Counted from the first letter of the stretch, positions 1-9,831 are shown. The stretch: DNA of 64,000 nt from Elioraea sp. (GCF_022842375.1 NZ_JALHPR010000015.1:1-64000), one strand, 5' to 3'. Notes: generated by a model from the letters alone, not told the origin. Made by a program: numbers and translations.

Positions 1-640
1 CCGGGTCGCCGGCCGCCGCACGGCCCGGGATGCGCGTGGCGTCGCGCGCACCGGGCCCGTCGCAGTCCTGGGCGAGGCCGGTGCCGGACAGCCAGAGTTC
101 GAGGCAGCCCATGCGCCCGCACCAGCAGCGCGGCCCCGGGTTCTCGTGCCGCGCCTGCCAGGGCAGCGGCGTGTGGCCCCATTCGCCGGCGATGCCGTGC
201 GGCCCCTCGAGGATGCGGCCATCGACCACCACGCCGCCGCCGCAGCCGGTGCCGAGGATGACGCCGAACACCACGCGCCTGCCCGCCCCCGCGCCGTCCG
301 ACGCCTCCGACAGCGCGAAGCAGTTCGCATCGTTCGCCATGCGCACTGGCCGCCCGATCGCGGCTTCGATGTCACGGTCGAGCGTGGTGCCATTGAGGAA
401 GGTGGTGTTGGAGCCCTTCACCAGCCCCGTTGCCGGCGAGAGGCAGCCAGGCATGCCGATGCCGACGCTGGCCCCCGCCCCTGTCGCCGCTTCTGCCGCC
501 GCGACGAGGTCCGCGATCGCGTGCACGACGCCGCGATAGTCGCCCGGCGTTGGCGTCCGGGTGCGGAAGCGCTCGACGCCCTGGTCGTCGAGCGCGAGGA
601 TTTCGATCTTGGTGCCGCCGAGGTCGATGCCGATGCGCAT
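1..640 (-). CDS. ROK family sugar kinase (fructokinase/N-acylhexosamine kinase type), 3' end outside window
   Basis: Reading from ATG at 640 gives MRIGIDLGGTKIEILALD, the phosphate-binding N-terminus of ROK kinases, which transfer phosphate from ATP to a hexose such as fructose, glucose or mannose in the cytoplasm. Later come GTGCGGG, the GEWGH segment and a zinc-type cluster CWCGRMGCLE, which is ROK signature 2. The N-terminus starts directly with the sugar kinase strand, so it lacks the helix-turn-helix of NagC/XylR-type ROK repressors and should be an enzyme. About 213 codons are visible; the C-terminus lies beyond base 1. It diverges from tusA with about 79 bp between starts. The ORF track misses it because it runs off the edge. 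The sugar cannot be told from sequence. Confidence 0.9.
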   Translation of the reverse strand, partial: MRIGIDLGGTKIEILALDDQGVERFRTRTPTPGDYRGVVHAIADLVAAAEAATGAGASVGIGMPGCLSPATGLVKGSNTTFLNGTTLDRDIEAAIGRPVRMANDANCFALSEASDGAGAGRRVVFGVILGTGCGGGVVVDGRILEGPHGIAGEWGHTPLPWQARHENPGPRCWCGRMGCLELWLSGTGLAQDCDGPGARDATRIPGRAAAGDP

Positions 641-719
641 GCGCCCATGGTGGCCGATGCGGCCCTCCTGCTCAACGGCGCCCTTGCCCAACCCGCAGGC
701 CCCGCGCACTCTCCGCCCC

Positions 720-968
720 ATGACCGAGACCATGCTCGACCTCAAGGGATTGTCCTGCCCATTGCCCGTGCTGCGCGCCAACAAGGCGTTGCGCGGCATG
801 GCGGGCGGGGAGCGGCTGCGCGTGCTCGCGACCGATCCTGCCGCGGTGAAGGATTTCCGGAACTACTGCGACCAGACCGGCCACGCTCTCGTCGCCTTCA
901 GCGAGGATCGCGGCACCTACTCCTTCGTGATCCAGCGCAAGGCGGACGCGCCCGCCAAGGCGGAATGA
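720..968 (+). CDS. TusA/SirA family sulfurtransferase-like protein
   Basis: 82-aa protein from the ATG at 720, an internal start of the longer ORF beginning at 561. It begins MTETMLDLKGLSCPLPVLRANKAL; the CPLP motif carries the conserved cysteine of TusA-fold proteins, which relay persulfide sulfur for tRNA thiolation, molybdenum cofactor or dissimilatory sulfur metabolism. Its length matches the family (75-85 aa). The starts of this gene and the ROK kinase face each other, and the deacetylase gene follows after 7 bp, so the two plus-strand genes are probably one transcript. The upstream part of the ORF-track entry overlaps the ROK gene and is spurious. Which sulfur pathway it serves is not shown. 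Confidence 0.87.
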   Translation: MTETMLDLKGLSCPLPVLRANKALRGMAGGERLRVLATDPAAVKDFRNYCDQTGHALVAFSEDRGTYSFVIQRKADAPAKAE

Positions 969-975
969 GAGGCCG

Positions 976-1908
976 ATGAGCACCCTCCTCCTCAGCCACC
1001 CGGCCTGCCTCGCGCATGACACCGGCCCCGGCCACCCGGAGCGGGCCGATCGCATCCGCGCGGTGCTGCACGCGCTGGAGGCGGAGGAGTTCGCCATGCT
1101 GCTGCGCGAGGATGCGCCCGAAGCAGACGCGGAGGTGCTCGCCCTCGCCCACCCCCGCGCCTATGTCGATGGCATCCTCTCCATCCGGCCGGAGCCTGAT
1201 GAGCGGCTGATGCTCGACGGCGACACGGTGATGAGCCATGGCAGCCGCGGGGCTGCGCTGCGCGCGGCGGGTGCGGCCATCGCCGCGGTCGATGCGGTGA
1301 TGGAAGGTTCCGTGCGCAACGCCTTCTGCGCCGTGCGCCCGCCTGGCCACCATGCCGAGGCCGCGCGGCCGATGGGGTTCTGCCTCTTCGCCAATGCCGC
1401 GATTGCGGCCCACCGCGCGCGGAGCCGGTGGGGGGCGGAGCGTGTGGCGGTGGTGGATTTCGACGTCCATCACGGCAACGGCACGCAGGCGATCCTGGAG
1501 AACGACCCGGCATTCTTCTATGCGTCGAGCCATGAGATGCCGCTGTTTCCCGGCACCGGCCATCCGCACGAGCATGGCGTGGCGCACAACGTGCTGAACG
1601 TCGCGCTCGACCCGATGTCGGGTGGGCCGGAGTTCCGCGCCGCGTGGGGTGACGAGATCATACCGGCGGTGGAAGCGTTCCGGCCCGACCTGCTGATCAT
1701 CTCCGCCGGCTTCGACGCGCACCGGCGCGACCCGCTGGCCTCGCTGAATGTCTCGACGGCGGATTTCTCCTGGCTGAGCCAGGAGCTTGTCGCGCTCGCC
1801 GACCGTGCCTGTGGCGGGCGGGTGGTGAGCCTGCTCGAGGGCGGCTACGACCTCGAAGGGCTCGCGGCTAGTGCAGCGGTTCATGTACGGGCGCTGATGC
1901 GGGTTTAG
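976..1908 (+). CDS. Histone deacetylase family protein (class II/acetylpolyamine amidohydrolase-like)
   Basis: 310 aa. It shows the arginase/deacetylase-fold motifs in order: HPACLAHDTGPGHPERADR at the N-terminus, RPPGHHA with the tandem catalytic histidines, DFDVHHGNGTQ with zinc ligands, SAGFDAHRRDPLA with the third ligand, and LEGGYDLEGL near the C-terminus. Family members remove acetyl groups from lysine or polyamines using Zn2+. Length is typical of bacterial class II HDAC-like enzymes. ATG at 976 follows a GAGAGG ribosome-binding site seven bases after tusA, suggesting co-transcription. The substrate cannot be read from the sequence. Confidence 0.93.
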   Translation: MSTLLLSHPACLAHDTGPGHPERADRIRAVLHALEAEEFAMLLREDAPEADAEVLALAHPRAYVDGILSIRPEPDERLMLDGDTVMSHGSRGAALRAAGAAIAAVDAVMEGSVRNAFCAVRPPGHHAEAARPMGFCLFANAAIAAHRARSRWGAERVAVVDFDVHHGNGTQAILENDPAFFYASSHEMPLFPGTGHPHEHGVAHNVLNVALDPMSGGPEFRAAWGDEIIPAVEAFRPDLLIISAGFDAHRRDPLASLNVSTADFSWLSQELVALADRACGGRVVSLLEGGYDLEGLAASAAVHVRALMRV

Positions 1909-1934
1909 CCGCTCCAGATTCACCATCGAGGGTC

Positions 1935-2031
1935 CCCTCTCCCCCGGCGGGGGAGAGGGACAGGGTGAGGGGCCGCGCCGCAAGGCTCCACGTTCCCCCC
2001 TCACAACCCCCTCCCCCAGCGGGGGATAGGG
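1935..2031. repeat. Paired GC hairpin element (BIME/REP-like), copy 1
   Basis: Two hairpins face each other. The left one (1935-1959) has 12-base arms, CCCTCTCCCCCG and its complement. The right one (2007-2031) is an imperfect stem of C-runs against GGGGGATAGGG. Between them lie GGGTGAGGGG next to the first hairpin and CCCCCCTCAC next to the second. The unit sits between the convergent ends of the deacetylase gene and DUF302, where it could stop transcription. A second pair of the same design is at 16257-16389. Confidence 0.6.
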
Positions 2032-2047
2032 CTATCGGCGCAATGCG

Positions 2048-2551
2048 CTACTCCACCGCCTTCGCCACGAGCCGTGCGAACAGCGCCTCGGTGCCGGCGC
2101 GCGCCTCGGGCGGCTGGGCGATGCCGTGGCGGGCAAACACACGCGTCGCCACATCCTCGCCGGTGCTCCGCGTCACGAACACGCGGCCCTGGTCATCCTC
2201 CCACACCAGGATGCGCATTGGCAGGTCAAGTGCCAGCGTCGGGCGGGCGGCCATCGGCGGGGTGCCGGCACGCGGGTTGCCGAACACCACCACCGTGCGG
2301 GGGCGCAGCGTGAGGCCGGCCGACTGCGCCGCCGCGGCATGGTCGATCTCGGTGAACACCACCCAGCCCGCCTCGCGCACCGCGGCGCCGAACCGGTCGA
2401 TCGTGGCGCGCACCGGATGCGGGCTCGGCACCGTCACGAGCCCGGCATCCCCCTGTGCAGCGGCGGGCGCGGCGGCGGCAAACACAAGCCCGGCGGCGAT
2501 CAGCATGGCACGGCGGCTGGGCGTGGCGGGAACAGTCGAGGCGTCGGTCAT
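2048..2551 (-). CDS. DUF302 domain protein with signal peptide
   Basis: 167 aa. Residues 1-35 look like an export signal: SRRAMLIAAGLVFAAAAPAAAQ has a twin arginine, a hydrophobic stretch and an AxA-type cleavage site. The mature part contains the DUF302 core (VRATIDRF..GWVVFTEIDHAAAA..TVVVFGNPRAGTPPM..LDLPMRILVWED), a small fold of unknown biochemical role found alone or fused to heme or thioredoxin proteins. It lies 70 bp downstream of uvrB on the same strand. The family is clear; the function is not known. Confidence 0.9.
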   Translation of the reverse strand: MTDASTVPATPSRRAMLIAAGLVFAAAAPAAAQGDAGLVTVPSPHPVRATIDRFGAAVREAGWVVFTEIDHAAAAQSAGLTLRPRTVVVFGNPRAGTPPMAARPTLALDLPMRILVWEDDQGRVFVTRSTGEDVATRVFARHGIAQPPEARAGTEALFARLVAKAVE

Positions 2552-2621
2552 GGTGCTGCTCTCCCTTGGGTCATATGACCCAATTCGCGCAGCGGGGCGC
2601 CGAGGTTACGCCGCGATCTGT

Positions 2622-4793
2622 TCAGCGCTTTGGCCGCCCGCGCCCACGCTTCTTCGGGTCGTACCCGCCACCACCCGGCCCCATGGGCTTGGGCTTCCAC
2701 TCCTCCGCCTGGCGGCGCGGCATGCCGGGCGCGTCGAGGCCCAACTCCTTCGCCTCCAGCCGCTTGATCTCGTCGCGCAGCCGCGCGGCCGTCTCGAACT
2801 CGAGGTTCGCCGCCGCCTCGCGCATCTCCTTCTCGAGCGTGGCGATCGTCTTGCGCAGGTCCTTGCCGACGAACTCGGCGGGCCCGGCCCCGTCGACGGG
2901 CGCGATCGTCACATAGTCCTGCTCGAACACGGAGGCGACGATGTTGGCGATCTGCTTCTTCACCGAAGCCGGCGTGATGCCGTGCGCGGTGTTCCAGGCG
3001 ATCTGCTTGTTCCGGCGCCGTTCCGTTTCATCCAGCGCGCGCCTGAGGCTTTGGGTGATCGTGTCGGCGTAGAGGATGACGCGGCCATCGACGTTGCGCG
3101 CGGCACGCCCGATCGTCTGGATCAGGCTCGTCGTCGAGCGGAGGAACCCCTCGCGATCGGCGTCGAGGATGGCAACGAGGCCGCATTCGGGAATGTCGAG
3201 GCCCTCGCGCAGCAGGTTGATGCCCACCAGCACGTCGAACGTGCCAAGCCGGAGGTCGCGGATGATCTCGATGCGCTCCAGCGTATCGATATCGGAATGG
3301 AGGTAGCGCACGCGCACCCCGGCATCGCCGAGATACTCGGCCAGGTGCTCGGCCATCTTCTTGGTGAGCACCGTGACGAGCGTCCGCATGCCCTTCGCGG
3401 CGACCTCGCGGATTTCGGCCAGCAGGTCATCGACCTGGAGCTCGACGGGGCGGATGATGGTGATGGGATCGACGAGCCCGGTAGGGCGGATCACCTGTTC
3501 GGCGAACACGCCGCCCGTGCGCTCCATCTCCCACGGCCCCGGGGTCGCGGACACGAAGGTGGTCTGCGGCCGCATCCCGTCCCACTCCTCGAACTTGAGC
3601 GGGCGGTTGTCGGTGCAGGAGGGCAGGCGGAAGCCGAACTCGGACAGCACCTGCTTGCGGTTGAAGTCGCCGCGGAACATGCCGCCCACCTGCGGCACCG
3701 TCACGTGGCTTTCGTCGACGAACAGCAGCGCGTTGGCGGGGAGGTATTCGAACAGGGTGGGCGGCGGCTCGCCCGGGTTCCGGCCGGAGAGGTAGCGGCT
3801 GTAGTTCTCGATGCCGCGGCAGGAGCCCGTGGTCTCCATCATCTCGAGGTCGAACTGGGTGCGCTGCTCCAGCCGCTCCGCTTCCAGGAGCTTGCCCTGC
3901 GCGCGGAGTTCCTCGAGCCGCCCCTTCAGCTCGGCGCGGATGCGCACGCCTGCCTGCTGCAAGGTGGGACGGGGCGTGACGTAGTGGCTGTTGGCGTAGA
4001 CGGTGATGCTCTCGAGGCTGGAGGCCTTCTCGCCGGTCAGCGGGTCGAACTCGACGATGCTCTCCACCTCGTCACCGAACAGGGAGATGCGCCAGGCGCG
4101 GTCCTCGTAATGGGCGGGGAAGATCTCGATGCCGTCGCCGCGCACGCGGAAGCTGCCGCGCGCGAACGCGATGTCGTTGCGTCGGTATTGCAGCTCGACC
4201 AGCGCCTTGAGCAGCTTCTCGCGGGCGATCGTTTCGCCGACGGTGAGCTTCACCACCATCTGGCTGTAGGTCTCGACCGAGCCGATGCCGTAGATGCAGG
4301 AGACCGACGCGACGATGATCACGTCAGGCCGCTCGAGCAGGGCGCGCGTGGCGGCGTGGCGCATGCGGTCGATCTGCTCGTTGATCTGCGCGTCCTTCTC
4401 GATATAGGTGTCGGTGCGCGGCACGTAGGCTTCGGGCTGGTAGTAGTCGTAGTACGAAACGAAATATTCCACCGCGTTGTCGGGGAAGAAGCTCTTCATC
4501 TCGCTGTAGAGCTGGGCCGCGAGCGTCTTGTTCGGCGCGAGGATGAGCGCGGGCCGCCCGGTGTTGGCGATCACGTGCGCCATGGTGAAGGTTTTCCCCG
4601 AGCCGGTGACGCCGAGGAGAACCTGGTCCTGCTCGCCCGCCTCGACACCGGCTGTCAGCGTGGCGATCGCGGCCGGCTGGTCGCCGGCCGGGGCGAAGTC
4701 GGACGCGATCCGGAAGGTCGCGCGCTCGGCCAGCGGCTCGCGCTTCTCGGGGATGAAGAGGGCGCGGCTCTCGGCAACGGCGTACTCGGTCAT
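2622..4793 (-). CDS. uvrB: Excinuclease ABC subunit B
   Basis: 723 aa from ATG at 4793 ([13 protein letters not shown]); the 71 extra residues in the track ORF are the overlapping P460 frame. UvrB is the DNA-damage verification helicase of nucleotide excision repair, loaded by UvrA and partnering UvrC. Seen: P-loop GVTGSGKT at residues 61-68, the beta-hairpin [12 protein letters not shown], helicase motifs including DESHVT and the QTIGRAARN block, and a C-terminal UVR domain ([24 protein letters not shown]) that docks UvrC. A basic Gly/Lys/Arg tail ends the protein. It follows the P460 gene by 19 bp on the same strand. No LexA box was recognised. Confidence 0.98.
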   Translation of the reverse strand: MTEYAVAESRALFIPEKREPLAERATFRIASDFAPAGDQPAAIATLTAGVEAGEQDQVLLGVTGSGKTFTMAHVIANTGRPALILAPNKTLAAQLYSEMKSFFPDNAVEYFVSYYDYYQPEAYVPRTDTYIEKDAQINEQIDRMRHAATRALLERPDVIIVASVSCIYGIGSVETYSQMVVKLTVGETIAREKLLKALVELQYRRNDIAFARGSFRVRGDGIEIFPAHYEDRAWRISLFGDEVESIVEFDPLTGEKASSLESITVYANSHYVTPRPTLQQAGVRIRAELKGRLEELRAQGKLLEAERLEQRTQFDLEMMETTGSCRGIENYSRYLSGRNPGEPPPTLFEYLPANALLFVDESHVTVPQVGGMFRGDFNRKQVLSEFGFRLPSCTDNRPLKFEEWDGMRPQTTFVSATPGPWEMERTGGVFAEQVIRPTGLVDPITIIRPVELQVDDLLAEIREVAAKGMRTLVTVLTKKMAEHLAEYLGDAGVRVRYLHSDIDTLERIEIIRDLRLGTFDVLVGINLLREGLDIPECGLVAILDADREGFLRSTTSLIQTIGRAARNVDGRVILYADTITQSLRRALDETERRRNKQIAWNTAHGITPASVKKQIANIVASVFEQDYVTIAPVDGAGPAEFVGKDLRKTIATLEKEMREAAANLEFETAARLRDEIKRLEAKELGLDAPGMPRRQAEEWKPKPMGPGGGGYDPKKRGRGRPKR

Positions 4794-4812
4794 CGGCGAT
4801 CCTCCATTCCCT

Positions 4813-5370
4813 CTATCTGGGGGCGGTGCGGCGCTGCTGCACGTAGTCCCAGAACTGGAAGGCGTAGTCCTGCTGCGGCCGAGCCTGGAGGTGGCAGGAG
4901 AAGCATCCGTCGAGGCTGACGTTCCGGCGCTCGCCCGAGGGGGTGAAGGAGGCGTATTCCCACTCGCCGTTGCGCCGGTCGGGGCCATAGCCCTCGCCCC
5001 AGCCACGCTCCTTCTGCTGCACCGCCACCACCGTATAGTCGGGCTCGGTGATGAGCCGCCCGTCGAGGTCCTTCAGCAGGCTGCCGGCGGAGTCGAGCCT
5101 GGCGCGCTTGTCGGCCATCACGAGCACGCTGCCATAGGGCAACGGCTCGCCGGGCCTCGCCGCCTCGAACGCCTCGCGGTTGACATAGAGGAAGCGGACG
5201 ATCTTGCGGTCAGGCTTGTCGACGGTGGCGTAGCGGATGAACTCACGCTCGAAATTGCCTGGGAAGGCGATGTTGTCGGGCCCCGGCGCGTAGGCGCGTG
5301 TTTGGGCGAAGAGGGCCGCGGGGGCAGCGACGAGCGCTGCGGCAACGGCGAGGCGAGCGGAGGCGCGCAT
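4813..5370 (-). CDS. Cytochrome P460 domain protein, secreted
   Basis: 185 aa with a cleavable signal peptide ([17 protein letters not shown]). The mature domain ([72 protein letters not shown]) matches the cytochrome P460 fold. One c-type heme motif, CFSCH, lies at residues 156-160. Classical P460 proteins oxidise hydroxylamine or NO using a lysine-crosslinked heme; other members are cytochrome c'-beta gas binders, and sequence alone does not separate them here. It precedes uvrB in the same orientation. No ammonia-oxidation genes are nearby, so NO binding or detoxification is the more likely role (inference). Confidence 0.85.
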   Translation of the reverse strand: MRASARLAVAAALVAAPAALFAQTRAYAPGPDNIAFPGNFEREFIRYATVDKPDRKIVRFLYVNREAFEAARPGEPLPYGSVLVMADKRARLDSAGSLLKDLDGRLITEPDYTVVAVQQKERGWGEGYGPDRRNGEWEYASFTPSGERRNVSLDGCFSCHLQARPQQDYAFQFWDYVQQRRTAPR

Positions 5371-5442
5371 GACACTCTCCCATCGATCAGAGGCCCGGCG
5401 CCGGATGATCCGCCTCGGCCGTCATCGGCGCAACTGGCGGCA

Positions 5443-5471
5443 TTGGCGCAACCGAACGCTTTGCATACACT
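5443..5471 (+). promoter_or_regulatory. Candidate sigma70-type promoter of the xseB-ispA-dxs operon
   Basis: TTGGCG at 5443-5448 and TACACT at 5466-5471 are separated by 17 bases, 29 bp before the xseB ATG. Each hexamer matches the consensus at four of six positions. It lies in the only intergenic space ahead of the operon. Inferred by eye only. Confidence 0.4.
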
Positions 5472-5499
5472 GCAACCCTCGCGTTCAGGAGTGGACATC

Positions 5500-5799
5500 A
5501 TGGCCGATGGACGGCGCGCGGCAGCACCGGTGCATGAAGGTAGGTCGCCCACAGGCGCGGCCCCCGAGGTGGGAAAGCTAAGCTTCGAGGACGCGCTGGC
5601 GGAACTCGAGGGCATCGTGAAGCAGCTCGAGGGTGGGCAGGGCCGGCTCGAGGACGCGATCGCCGCCTATGAGCGTGGTGCTGCGCTGCGCAAGCACTGC
5701 GAGGACAAGCTCGCCGAAGCCGAGGCGAAGGTGCAGGCGATCGTCGCCCGCGGCGGGGCCGCAACAGGCGCCACCCCGTTTGACGCGGAGCAGGCCTGA
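5500..5799 (+). CDS. xseB: Exodeoxyribonuclease VII small subunit
   Basis: 99 aa from ATG at 5500; a GTG three codons earlier (5491) is an alternative. The core LSFEDALAELEGIVKQLEGGQGRLEDAIAAYERGAALRKHCEDKLAEAEAKVQAI is the coiled-coil small subunit, several copies of which bind XseA to degrade single-stranded DNA. An N-terminal tail of about 27 residues, rich in Ala, Pro and Arg, precedes the core and is longer than usual. The stop overlaps the ispA start (TGATG), indicating translational coupling. xseA is not in the window. Confidence 0.95.
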   Translation: MADGRRAAAPVHEGRSPTGAAPEVGKLSFEDALAELEGIVKQLEGGQGRLEDAIAAYERGAALRKHCEDKLAEAEAKVQAIVARGGAATGATPFDAEQA

Positions 5800-6704
5800 T
5801 GGCGCTCTCGGTGGTCGACAGCACGCTCGCCCCCGCTCTCGCCGAGGCGGCCGAGCGTGCCGAGGAGGCGCTCGACCGGCTGCTGCCGCAGGGCGACGAG
5901 GCGCAGAGCCGCCTCTACGAGGCGATGCGCTATGCCAGCCTCGGCGGCGGCAAGCGGCTGCGCGCCTTCCTGGTGATGCAGGCGGCCTCGCTGTTCCACG
6001 TCTCCCCCCGGGCGGCTGACAGGGTGGCGGCATCGGTCGAGATGCTGCACGCCTATTCCCTGGTCCATGACGACCTGCCCGCGATGGACGATGACGACCT
6101 TCGCCGCGGCCGCCCCTCCTGCCACAAGGCCTTCGACGAGGCGACCGCCATCCTCGCCGGTGACGCGCTCCAGGCCCGCGCCTTCGAGATTCTGGCCGAG
6201 CCCGACACGCACCCCGACCCTGCCGTCAGGTGCGAGCTGATCTGCACCCTCGGCCAGGCGGCCGGGGCGCGGGGCATGGCCGGCGGGCAGATGATCGACC
6301 TGATCGCCGAGGCCACGGCGCTGACCGAGGCAGAGGTGACGCGGCTGCAGTTGCTGAAGACCGCGAGGCTCATCACATGGTGCTGTGAGGCTGGTGCCAT
6401 CCTCGGCAAGGCGCCCTCCTCGCTCCGCCACGCGCTGGCGGGATATGGGCGTGACCTGGGCCTTGCCTTCCAGATCGCCGACGACATCCTGGATGAAACG
6501 GGAACGTCGGAGGAGCTGGGCAAGACGCCGAAGAAGGACGCAGCGGCCGGAAAGGCCACGCTGGTCGCCCTTCTAGGGCTAGAGCGGGCACGGTCTCAGG
6601 CGCGGATGCTGGCTGACCAGGCGGTCGGCCATCTCGACCCGTTCGGGCCGCCCGCGGAGAAGTTGCGCGACCTCGTCGCCTTTGTCGTGACAAGACGGAT
6701 GTAG
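5799..6704 (+). CDS. ispA: Polyprenyl synthetase, (2E,6E)-farnesyl diphosphate synthase
   Basis: 301 aa. It condenses dimethylallyl/geranyl diphosphate with isopentenyl diphosphate in the cytoplasm to give farnesyl diphosphate. The first aspartate-rich motif [14 protein letters not shown] begins at residue 91 and the second, [10 protein letters not shown], lies near residue 226; GGGKRLR and KTARLI are also present. Length is standard for bacterial IspA. It overlaps xseB by one base and is followed by dxs, the usual alphaproteobacterial arrangement for MEP-pathway supply. Confidence 0.96.
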   Translation: MALSVVDSTLAPALAEAAERAEEALDRLLPQGDEAQSRLYEAMRYASLGGGKRLRAFLVMQAASLFHVSPRAADRVAASVEMLHAYSLVHDDLPAMDDDDLRRGRPSCHKAFDEATAILAGDALQARAFEILAEPDTHPDPAVRCELICTLGQAAGARGMAGGQMIDLIAEATALTEAEVTRLQLLKTARLITWCCEAGAILGKAPSSLRHALAGYGRDLGLAFQIADDILDETGTSEELGKTPKKDAAAGKATLVALLGLERARSQARMLADQAVGHLDPFGPPAEKLRDLVAFVVTRRM

Positions 6705-6748
6705 TGGGGCACTGTAAACCTTCCATGACACATGAGCGTCAAGCCGCC

Positions 6749-8683
6749 ATGACATATCAAGCCGCTCCCAAGCCCATGCTCGACCGGGTCCGCATCCCGG
6801 CCGACCTGCGCAACTTCTCGCAAGGCCAGCTCGAACAGCTCGCCTCCGAGCTCAGGCAGGAAACGATCGAGGCGGTCTCGATCACCGGGGGGCACCTCGG
6901 TGCCTCTCTCGGGGTGATCGAGCTCACCGTCGCGGTCCATGCCGTGTTCGACACGCCGGATGACCGTCTGATCTGGGACGTCGGCCACCAGGCCTATCCC
7001 CACAAGATCCTGACGGGACGGCGCGACCGCATCCGCACCCTCCGCCAGGGCGGGGGGCTCTCGGGCTTCACCCGGCGGTCGGAAAGCGAGTACGACCCGT
7101 TCGGCGCCGCGCACTCCTCCACCTCCATCTCCGCCGGCCTCGGCATGGCCGTCGGCCGTGACCTGAAGGGCGACGGCAACCACGTCATCGCCGTGATCGG
7201 CGACGGCGCGATGAGCGCGGGCATGGCCTATGAGGCCATGAACAACGCCGGGGCGATGAAGTCGAAGCTCATCGTCATCCTCAACGACAACGACATGTCG
7301 ATCGCGCCCCCGGTGGGGGCGATGAGCGCCTATCTTTCGCGCCTCTTCTCCTCGCGCAGCTACGTGAACCTGCGCCAGCTCGCCGCGCAGGTGACCAAGC
7401 GCCTGCCCGCGCCGATGGAGCGCGCGGCGCGACGGGCGGAGGAGTACGCCCGCGGCCTGCTCACCGGCGGTACGCTGTTCGAGGAGCTCGGCTTCTACTA
7501 CGTGGGCCCGATCGACGGGCACAACCTCGACCACCTGCTGCCCGTCATGCGCCACATCCGCGACAGCGACCGGACGGGCCCGTGGCTGCTCCACGTCGTG
7601 ACCAAGAAGGGCAAGGGCTACACGCCGGCCGAGGAATCGGCCGACAAGTACCACGGCGTCTCGAAGTTCAACGTCGTCACCGGCGAGCAGACCAAGGCGC
7701 CCCCGGGCCCGCCGACCTACACGAAGGTGTTCGCCGAGAGCCTGATCGCGGAAGCGGAAGCTGACCCGCGCGTCGTTGCCGTCACCGCCGCCATGCCGGC
7801 CGGAACCGGGCTCGACGCCTTCGCCAAGCGCTTCCCGGACCGCTGCTTCGATGTCGGCATCGCCGAACAGCATGCGGTGACCTTCGCGGCCGGCCTCGCC
7901 ACCGAGGGATTCAAGCCGTTCGTGGCGATCTACTCCACGTTCCTGCAGCGCGCCTATGACCAGGTGGTGCACGACGTCGCCATCCAGAACCTGCCGGTGC
8001 GGCTGGCGATGGACCGTGCCGGCCTCGTCGGCGCCGACGGGGCGACGCATGCCGGCAGCTTCGACATCGCCTATCTCGGCTGCCTGCCGAACATGGTGCT
8101 GATGGCGGCCGCCGACGAAGCCGAGCTCTCGCACATGGTGGCCACCGCCGCCGCGCATGACGGCGGGCCGATCGCGCTGCGCTACCCCCGCGGCGAGGGA
8201 ACGGGCGTCGCCCGCGAGGCCAGGGGCAGCGTGCTGCCCATCGGGAAGGGCCGCGTGCTGCGCGAAGGCTCCTCGATCGCCATCCTCTCCTACGGCACAC
8301 GGCTGGCCGAGGCGATGAAGGCAGCCGATGCGCTGGCCGCGCGCGGCTTCTCCACCACCGTGGCCGATGCCCGCTTCGCCAAGCCGCTCGACACCGACCT
8401 CGTGCGCAACCTCGCCCGCAACCACGCGGTGATGCTCACGATCGAGGAAGGCTCCATCGGCGGGTTCGGCAGCTTCGTGATGCACGACCTTGCCCATGCC
8501 GGGCTGCTCGATGGTGCGACGAAGTTCCGCCCCCTCACCTTGCCTGACCGGTACATCGACCACGACAAGCCGGAGAAGCAGCACGACCAGGCCGGCATGA
8601 CCGCCCGCCACATGGTCGCTGCCGCCCTAGGCGCACTCGGGGTGGACGATACGGCCGAGGCCGCACAGCCCTCCCGCGCCTAA
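6749..8683 (+). CDS. dxs: 1-deoxy-D-xylulose-5-phosphate synthase
   Basis: 644 aa from ATG at 6749 ([24 protein letters not shown]). Other possible starts are ATG 6725 and a GTG at 6704 that overlaps ispA; I chose 6749 because family members begin just before the LLDRV-PADLR segment. This thiamine diphosphate enzyme joins pyruvate and glyceraldehyde 3-phosphate in the first step of the MEP pathway. Seen: [18 protein letters not shown] (TPP/Mg binding), [17 protein letters not shown] with the catalytic Glu, and [15 protein letters not shown]. It is cotranscribed with xseB and ispA. Confidence 0.97.
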   Translation: MTYQAAPKPMLDRVRIPADLRNFSQGQLEQLASELRQETIEAVSITGGHLGASLGVIELTVAVHAVFDTPDDRLIWDVGHQAYPHKILTGRRDRIRTLRQGGGLSGFTRRSESEYDPFGAAHSSTSISAGLGMAVGRDLKGDGNHVIAVIGDGAMSAGMAYEAMNNAGAMKSKLIVILNDNDMSIAPPVGAMSAYLSRLFSSRSYVNLRQLAAQVTKRLPAPMERAARRAEEYARGLLTGGTLFEELGFYYVGPIDGHNLDHLLPVMRHIRDSDRTGPWLLHVVTKKGKGYTPAEESADKYHGVSKFNVVTGEQTKAPPGPPTYTKVFAESLIAEAEADPRVVAVTAAMPAGTGLDAFAKRFPDRCFDVGIAEQHAVTFAAGLATEGFKPFVAIYSTFLQRAYDQVVHDVAIQNLPVRLAMDRAGLVGADGATHAGSFDIAYLGCLPNMVLMAAADEAELSHMVATAAAHDGGPIALRYPRGEGTGVAREARGSVLPIGKGRVLREGSSIAILSYGTRLAEAMKAADALAARGFSTTVADARFAKPLDTDLVRNLARNHAVMLTIEEGSIGGFGSFVMHDLAHAGLLDGATKFRPLTLPDRYIDHDKPEKQHDQAGMTARHMVAAALGALGVDDTAEAAQPSRA

Positions 8684-8694
8684 GGCCGCCCCGC

Positions 8695-9831
8695 ATGCGG
8701 CGTGGGACCGCCATCAGGCGCGTCACGCCGCATGTGCTGATGGCCGCGCTCGACGAGCCCTTCGCCTACAGCCAGGCGTGGTACCGCACGCGCGGGGCCA
8801 TGCTCGTCGAGATCGAGACCGAGGATGGCATCGTCGGCTGGGGCGAGGCCTTCGGCCCGGCAGCACTCACCGCCCCCATCGTCACCTGGTTCTCGCCCCT
8901 GCTCGTCGGCGCCGATGCGCTGGCGGGCGAGGTGATCTGGCAGCGCCTCTACAACGCGCTGCGTGATCACGGGCAGCGCGGGCTGGCCATCGAGGGCTTA
9001 AGCGCGGTCGACATCGCTCTCTGGGACATTCGCGGCCAGGTGGCCGGGCTGCCGATCCACCGGCTGATGGGCGGGCCGCTGCGCACCTCCGTCCGCGCCT
9101 ACGCCACCGGCTTCTATCGCCGCGAGCGCGAGGACCACGAAACCTATCTCCGCGAGGAGGCAGACCTGCGACTCGGCGAGGGGTTCGGCGCGATCAAACT
9201 GAAGACCGGGTGGGGACTGGCCGAGGACATCGCACTCACCCGCGCGATGCGCCGCCACCTCGGCCCCGGCATCCTCATGCCGGTCGACTGCAACCACGCC
9301 TATGACGCGGCGGCCGCCATCCGCTACGGCAACGCGGTGGCCGACCAGGACATCCTGTGGTTCGAGGAGCCGGTGCCGCCAGAGGACATCGACGGGTATT
9401 GCGAGGTGAAGCTGCGCCAGCCCATCGCTGTGGCGGGCGGCGAGGCCTCGTTCACCCGCTGGGGCTTCCGCGAGATGATCACCCGCCGCGCGGCCGATAT
9501 CCTGCAGCCTGACGTTGCTGCCTGCGGCGGGCTGTCGGAGGCCAAGAAGATCGCCGACATGGCCACCGCCTTCGGGCTTCGCACCAACCCGCATGTGTGG
9601 GGCACCGGCATCGCGCTCGCCGCCTCGTTGCACCTGATCGCGGTGATCCCCGACAATCCGCCAGGCCTGTTCCCGCAGGCCCCGATGCTGGAGCTCGACC
9701 GCTCTCCCCACCCGGTGCGCGACGCGCTCACCCCGCCCGTGGCGCTTGTGGATGGCGCGGTCACGATTCCGGAAGCCCCCGGCCTCGGTGTGGCGCCTGA
9801 CCGTGCGGCGCTGGCACGCTACGTGGCGTGA
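8695..9831 (+). CDS. Mandelate racemase/muconate lactonizing enzyme family (enolase superfamily)
   Basis: 378 aa. The N-terminal capping domain is followed by the barrel with the KxK motif (GAIKLKTGWG), the metal-ligand series VDCNHAYD, WFEEPVPPED and AGGEASFTRW, and a later His in NPHVWGTG, a layout of the mandelate racemase subgroup (sugar-acid dehydratases or racemases). Such enzymes abstract a proton alpha to a carboxylate with Mg2+. It lies 11 bp after dxs and overlaps tlyA by four bases (GTGA), so it has been fitted into the isoprenoid operon although its chemistry is unrelated. The substrate is not predictable. Confidence 0.9.
   Translation: MRRGTAIRRVTPHVLMAALDEPFAYSQAWYRTRGAMLVEIETEDGIVGWGEAFGPAALTAPIVTWFSPLLVGADALAGEVIWQRLYNALRDHGQRGLAIEGLSAVDIALWDIRGQVAGLPIHRLMGGPLRTSVRAYATGFYRREREDHETYLREEADLRLGEGFGAIKLKTGWGLAEDIALTRAMRRHLGPGILMPVDCNHAYDAAAAIRYGNAVADQDILWFEEPVPPEDIDGYCEVKLRQPIAVAGGEASFTRWGFREMITRRAADILQPDVAACGGLSEAKKIADMATAFGLRTNPHVWGTGIALAASLHLIAVIPDNPPGLFPQAPMLELDRSPHPVRDALTPPVALVDGAVTIPEAPGLGVAPDRAALARYVA

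Noticed and set aside
1965-4919. 984-aa plus-strand ORF
   Set aside because: It runs antisense through uvrB and DUF302; high GC keeps the opposite frame open. No known domain and composition typical of a shadow.
6596-8611. 671-aa minus-strand ORF over dxs
   Set aside because: Antisense of a clear dxs; no domain.
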